In this document: piece by piece, positions 41,786-43,594 of the stretch
How positions within the stretch are numbered: position 1 is the stretch's first letter
Layout: each line of letters begins with the position of its first letter
Assembly (NCBI RefSeq): GCF_001646655.1
Contig: NZ_LPZN01000027.1
Location: 1 to 43,594 of the forward strand
Origin: Rhodococcus gordoniae
GTDB lineage: Bacteria; Actinomycetota; Actinomycetes; Mycobacteriales; Mycobacteriaceae
DNA: 43,594 bases
Reading direction: 5' to 3'
The notes under the pieces: generated by a model
Database searches by the model: none
Told to the model about the DNA's origin: nothing
What the model saw: only the letters and a program-made list of their open reading frames with translations
Made by a program: the position numbers and the translations under genes

Positions 41786-42609
41786 TGCACGTTCTGGGTG
41801 ATGCGGCCGAGCGCGCCGGTCTGGTCGTAGAGCAGCCCGGCGGTCATGCCGACCCCGTCGGGTCCGACGGACGTCTCCGCGGCGATCCCCACCCAGTCCT
41901 GTTCGCGGAACTCGGGGGCGCGGAACAGGTGCACGGTCAGGTCGGTGTTGAGGAAGGTGAACTCGCGGGGGTCGAGTTTGGAGCCGACGCCGTTGGCGAC
42001 ATCGGCGACGCTCATCAGTCGGTCGAGGCCGCTGGGGGTTTCGCCTTCGACGAGGGCGATCTCGCCGCGCACCCACGCCGACGACAGGCCCGGTGTGCCG
42101 AAGGGGACGATGATGCGCCAGTCGACGGTGTCGATGTAGCCGCCCTGCCACGACGCGTGCGGGGCGTGGGGTTCGAAGCTGCCCAGGGCCGGGAGCGGGG
42201 TCTCGGAGGTGCGGGCCACGGCCGGCAGGTCGACGGTTTCGAGGCGCCAGCCGGTGCCGCGCGCCACCGGGCGGTGGGTGCCGTCGGGGGCGGTGGCCCA
42301 CAATTCGGCGACGACGAGTTCGATGCGGCGGCCGGGCCGTTCGATGCGGGTGCGGACCTCGAGGTCGGTGAGCGGGACGGGGCCGAGCAGGTCGACGGTC
42401 AGGCGGGTCAGGCGGGTGTCGGGGCGGGGCCGGTGCCGTTCGATGGCGCGGGCGAGCAGCGCCGAGGGCGGGGCGCCGTGCTGCAGGTGCGGGCCCCAGG
42501 TGCTGACGGTGCGGTCGGTGGGGCGGAACACCGCGATCTCGATGTCGTCGGCCGGGCCGGTGGGGCCGGCCGGCCGGGGGACCGGCACGTAGTAGGCGGC
42601 GTCGCTCAT
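41770..42609 (-). CDS. Acyl-CoA thioesterase-family protein (double hotdog)
   Basis: 279 residues. Two hotdog repeats are visible. The first carries WGPHLQHGAPPSALLARAIE with the HGG-like substrate loop. The second carries RLMSVADVANGVGSKLDPRE, FTFLNTDLTVHLFRAPEFRE and GLLYDQTGALGRITQNVQVR, which matches TesB-like thioesterase-family proteins of mycobacteria. It probably hydrolyses an acyl-CoA of unknown chain. The start ATG overlaps the stop of the RecB-like gene by 4 bp, so it is coupled to it. It ends in the terminator shared with hisG. Confidence 0.85.
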   Translation of the reverse strand: MSDAAYYVPVPRPAGPTGPADDIEIAVFRPTDRTVSTWGPHLQHGAPPSALLARAIERHRPRPDTRLTRLTVDLLGPVPLTDLEVRTRIERPGRRIELVVAELWATAPDGTHRPVARGTGWRLETVDLPAVARTSETPLPALGSFEPHAPHASWQGGYIDTVDWRIIVPFGTPGLSSAWVRGEIALVEGETPSGLDRLMSVADVANGVGSKLDPREFTFLNTDLTVHLFRAPEFREQDWVGIAAETSVGPDGVGMTAGLLYDQTGALGRITQNVQVRPR

Positions 42610-43368
42610 TCGGGATTCTCCTGCTGCTCGATGCGGTGGGGCGCACCCGACGTCGACTGCGCCGCAAGGCTGTCGAGGGGATACGGCGGTGGGGGACCGC
42701 CGAATGCCGGACACAATGCCCGATGATCGCACCACCGGCAGCCGGGGCCGGGATTGGGGCGGAAGTCGCCGCTGCCGCGCAACTGACGGATCGTCGTCCA
42801 CATCGCCCGCACGATCCGTTCGAAGCGGCGCAGTTCGTCGGGGTCGGGCCGGTAGTGCAGCACCTGACCGTCGCCGAGATACAGCAGCCGCAGCGAGGCC
42901 GGGACGATGCCGCGTTGCCGCCACACGATCAGCGCGTAGAACTTCAGCTGGAACAGCGCCGCCCGCTCGCCGCGCGGGGACGGGGCACGGCCGGTCTTGT
43001 AGTCGACGACATGCACCGCGCCGGTGGCATCGACATCGAGGCGGTCGATGATGCCGCGCAGCGGGACGTCGCCGTCGAGGGTGGTCTCCACCCGCAGTTC
43101 GCAGCCGTCGGCGACGACGGCGGTGGGGTCTTCGACGGTGAAGTAGGTGCTCAGCAGCGCGGCGGCCTCGGCGAGGAACCCCGTGTCGTCGGTGTCCACG
43201 CCCAGATCGGGGGTGGCGGCGAGGATCCGGGCCAGGGCGTCGGGCAGCAGGGTCTGCGCGGCGGTGGCGGTGCGGGCCGGTCCGTCGAGCGCGAACAGTG
43301 CTTCGAGAGCGGCGTGCACGACGGTGCCGCGCGCCTGGGCGCGGGTCGGGGGTGCGGTGAGCCGGTCG
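42606..43368 (-). CDS. RecB-family PD-(D/E)XK nuclease, 5' end broken
   Basis: About 254 residues of reliable frame, from DRLTAPPTRAQARGTVVHAA to the C-terminus. Nuclease motifs are LRGIIDRLDVDATGAVHVVD followed by YKTGRAPS (catalytic Asp and Lys). The C-terminal GCRWCDHRALCPAF holds the cysteine cluster of RecB-like 4Fe-4S exonucleases. The true N-terminus (LSPSRAADFTRCPLLYRFKA, with the first cluster Cys) is not upstream in this strand. It appears instead on the opposite strand at 43372-43432 because of the inverted repeat at the window end. The stop overlaps the start of the thioesterase gene. The family belongs to the Cas4/AddB-like repair nucleases; Rv2119 is the counterpart in M. tuberculosis. 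Confidence 0.85.
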
Positions 43369-43594
43369 CCCTGTCCCCCTCCCGCGCCGCCGACTTCACC
43401 CGCTGCCCGCTGCTCTACCGCTTCAAGGCCGTCGACCGGCTCACCGCACCCCCGACCCGCGCCCAGGCGCGCGGCACCGTCGTGCACGCCGCTCTCGAAG
43501 CACTGTTCGCGCTCGACGGACCGGCCCGCACCGCCACCGCCCCCCAGACCCGGCCGCCCGACGCCCCGCCCCGGATCCCCGCGCGCCACCCCCA
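43207..43594. repeat. Fold-back inverted repeat at the right edge (likely artefact)
   Basis: The segment 43433-43594 is the reverse complement of 43207-43368. The match is essentially perfect near the 64-bp centre (43369-43432) and increasingly mismatched towards the window end, where extra C residues replace G and T. The centre holds the missing 5' codons of the RecB-like gene only once, in plus orientation. This is the pattern of a chimeric fold-back read ending in low-quality bases. Confidence 0.85.

Noticed and set aside
43369-43594. Plus-strand RecB-like N-terminal coding segment as a second, divergent gene
   Set aside because: It is the inverted copy of the neighbouring gene with accumulating errors, best explained as an assembly artefact.

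Overview
The window looks like a contig from a high-GC mycolate actinobacterium, most likely Rhodococcus or a close relative. I infer this from very high third-position GC, GTG starts, 4-bp start/stop overlaps, apparently leaderless promoters (a -10 box 6-7 nt before ATG/GTG), heterodimeric lycopene cyclase genes (crtYc/crtYd), and the order PAC2 - metH - hisE - hisG - recB-like nuclease. That order is also known from Mycobacterium tuberculosis around Rv2119-Rv2125. No search was run, so species-level assignment is not possible.

Layout. 1-2.4 kb: start of a Gly/Ala/Asp-repeat protein leaving the left edge, two small membrane proteins (DUF6480-like, LapA-like), and two damaged genes (a SufR-like regulator remnant and a frameshifted SRPBCC gene). 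2.4-7.5 kb: a divergent catabolic-looking module with an acyl-CoA synthetase and a cyclase-family hydrolase on the minus strand, and an XRE-TetR fusion regulator and an acyl-CoA dehydrogenase on the plus strand. 7.6-11 kb: a carotenoid end-group operon (crtYc-crtYd-crtU-Rieske protein). 11-19 kb: loosely packed accessory DNA with DoxX, VOC, AhpD-like and LysM genes, a KfrA-like coiled-coil protein behind a very AT-rich control region, an unrecognised two-gene cell-surface unit, and a decayed quinone oxidoreductase gene. 19-26 kb: pepN, a tyrosine recombinase overlapping it, an AlkD-like gene and phosphoketolase. 26-30 kb: otsB, a GH65 enzyme and a beta-phosphoglucomutase-like HAD gene in one operon. 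30-32 kb: an orphan AbiEi-like gene and an orphan lumazine synthase, divergent. 32-43.6 kb: an MFS exporter and a PAC2 gene, divergent from metH, a HAD gene, trhO, a pseudouridine synthase, hisE and hisG, then a convergent thioesterase/RecB-like pair.

The last ~390 bp are not trustworthy. The 5' part of the RecB-like gene is present twice in inverted orientation, with growing numbers of mismatches towards the end, which looks like a fold-back chimera at a contig edge.

The left half holds most of the decay and unfamiliar genes. The right half is ordinary core metabolism with dense, overlapping operons. I did not find a convincing new defence system or mobile element. The most interesting items are the XRE-TetR fusion with its divergent acyl-CoA module, the KfrA-like gene with its iterated AT-rich control region, the recombinase coupled to pepN, the carotenoid-associated Rieske protein and the two-gene surface unit.
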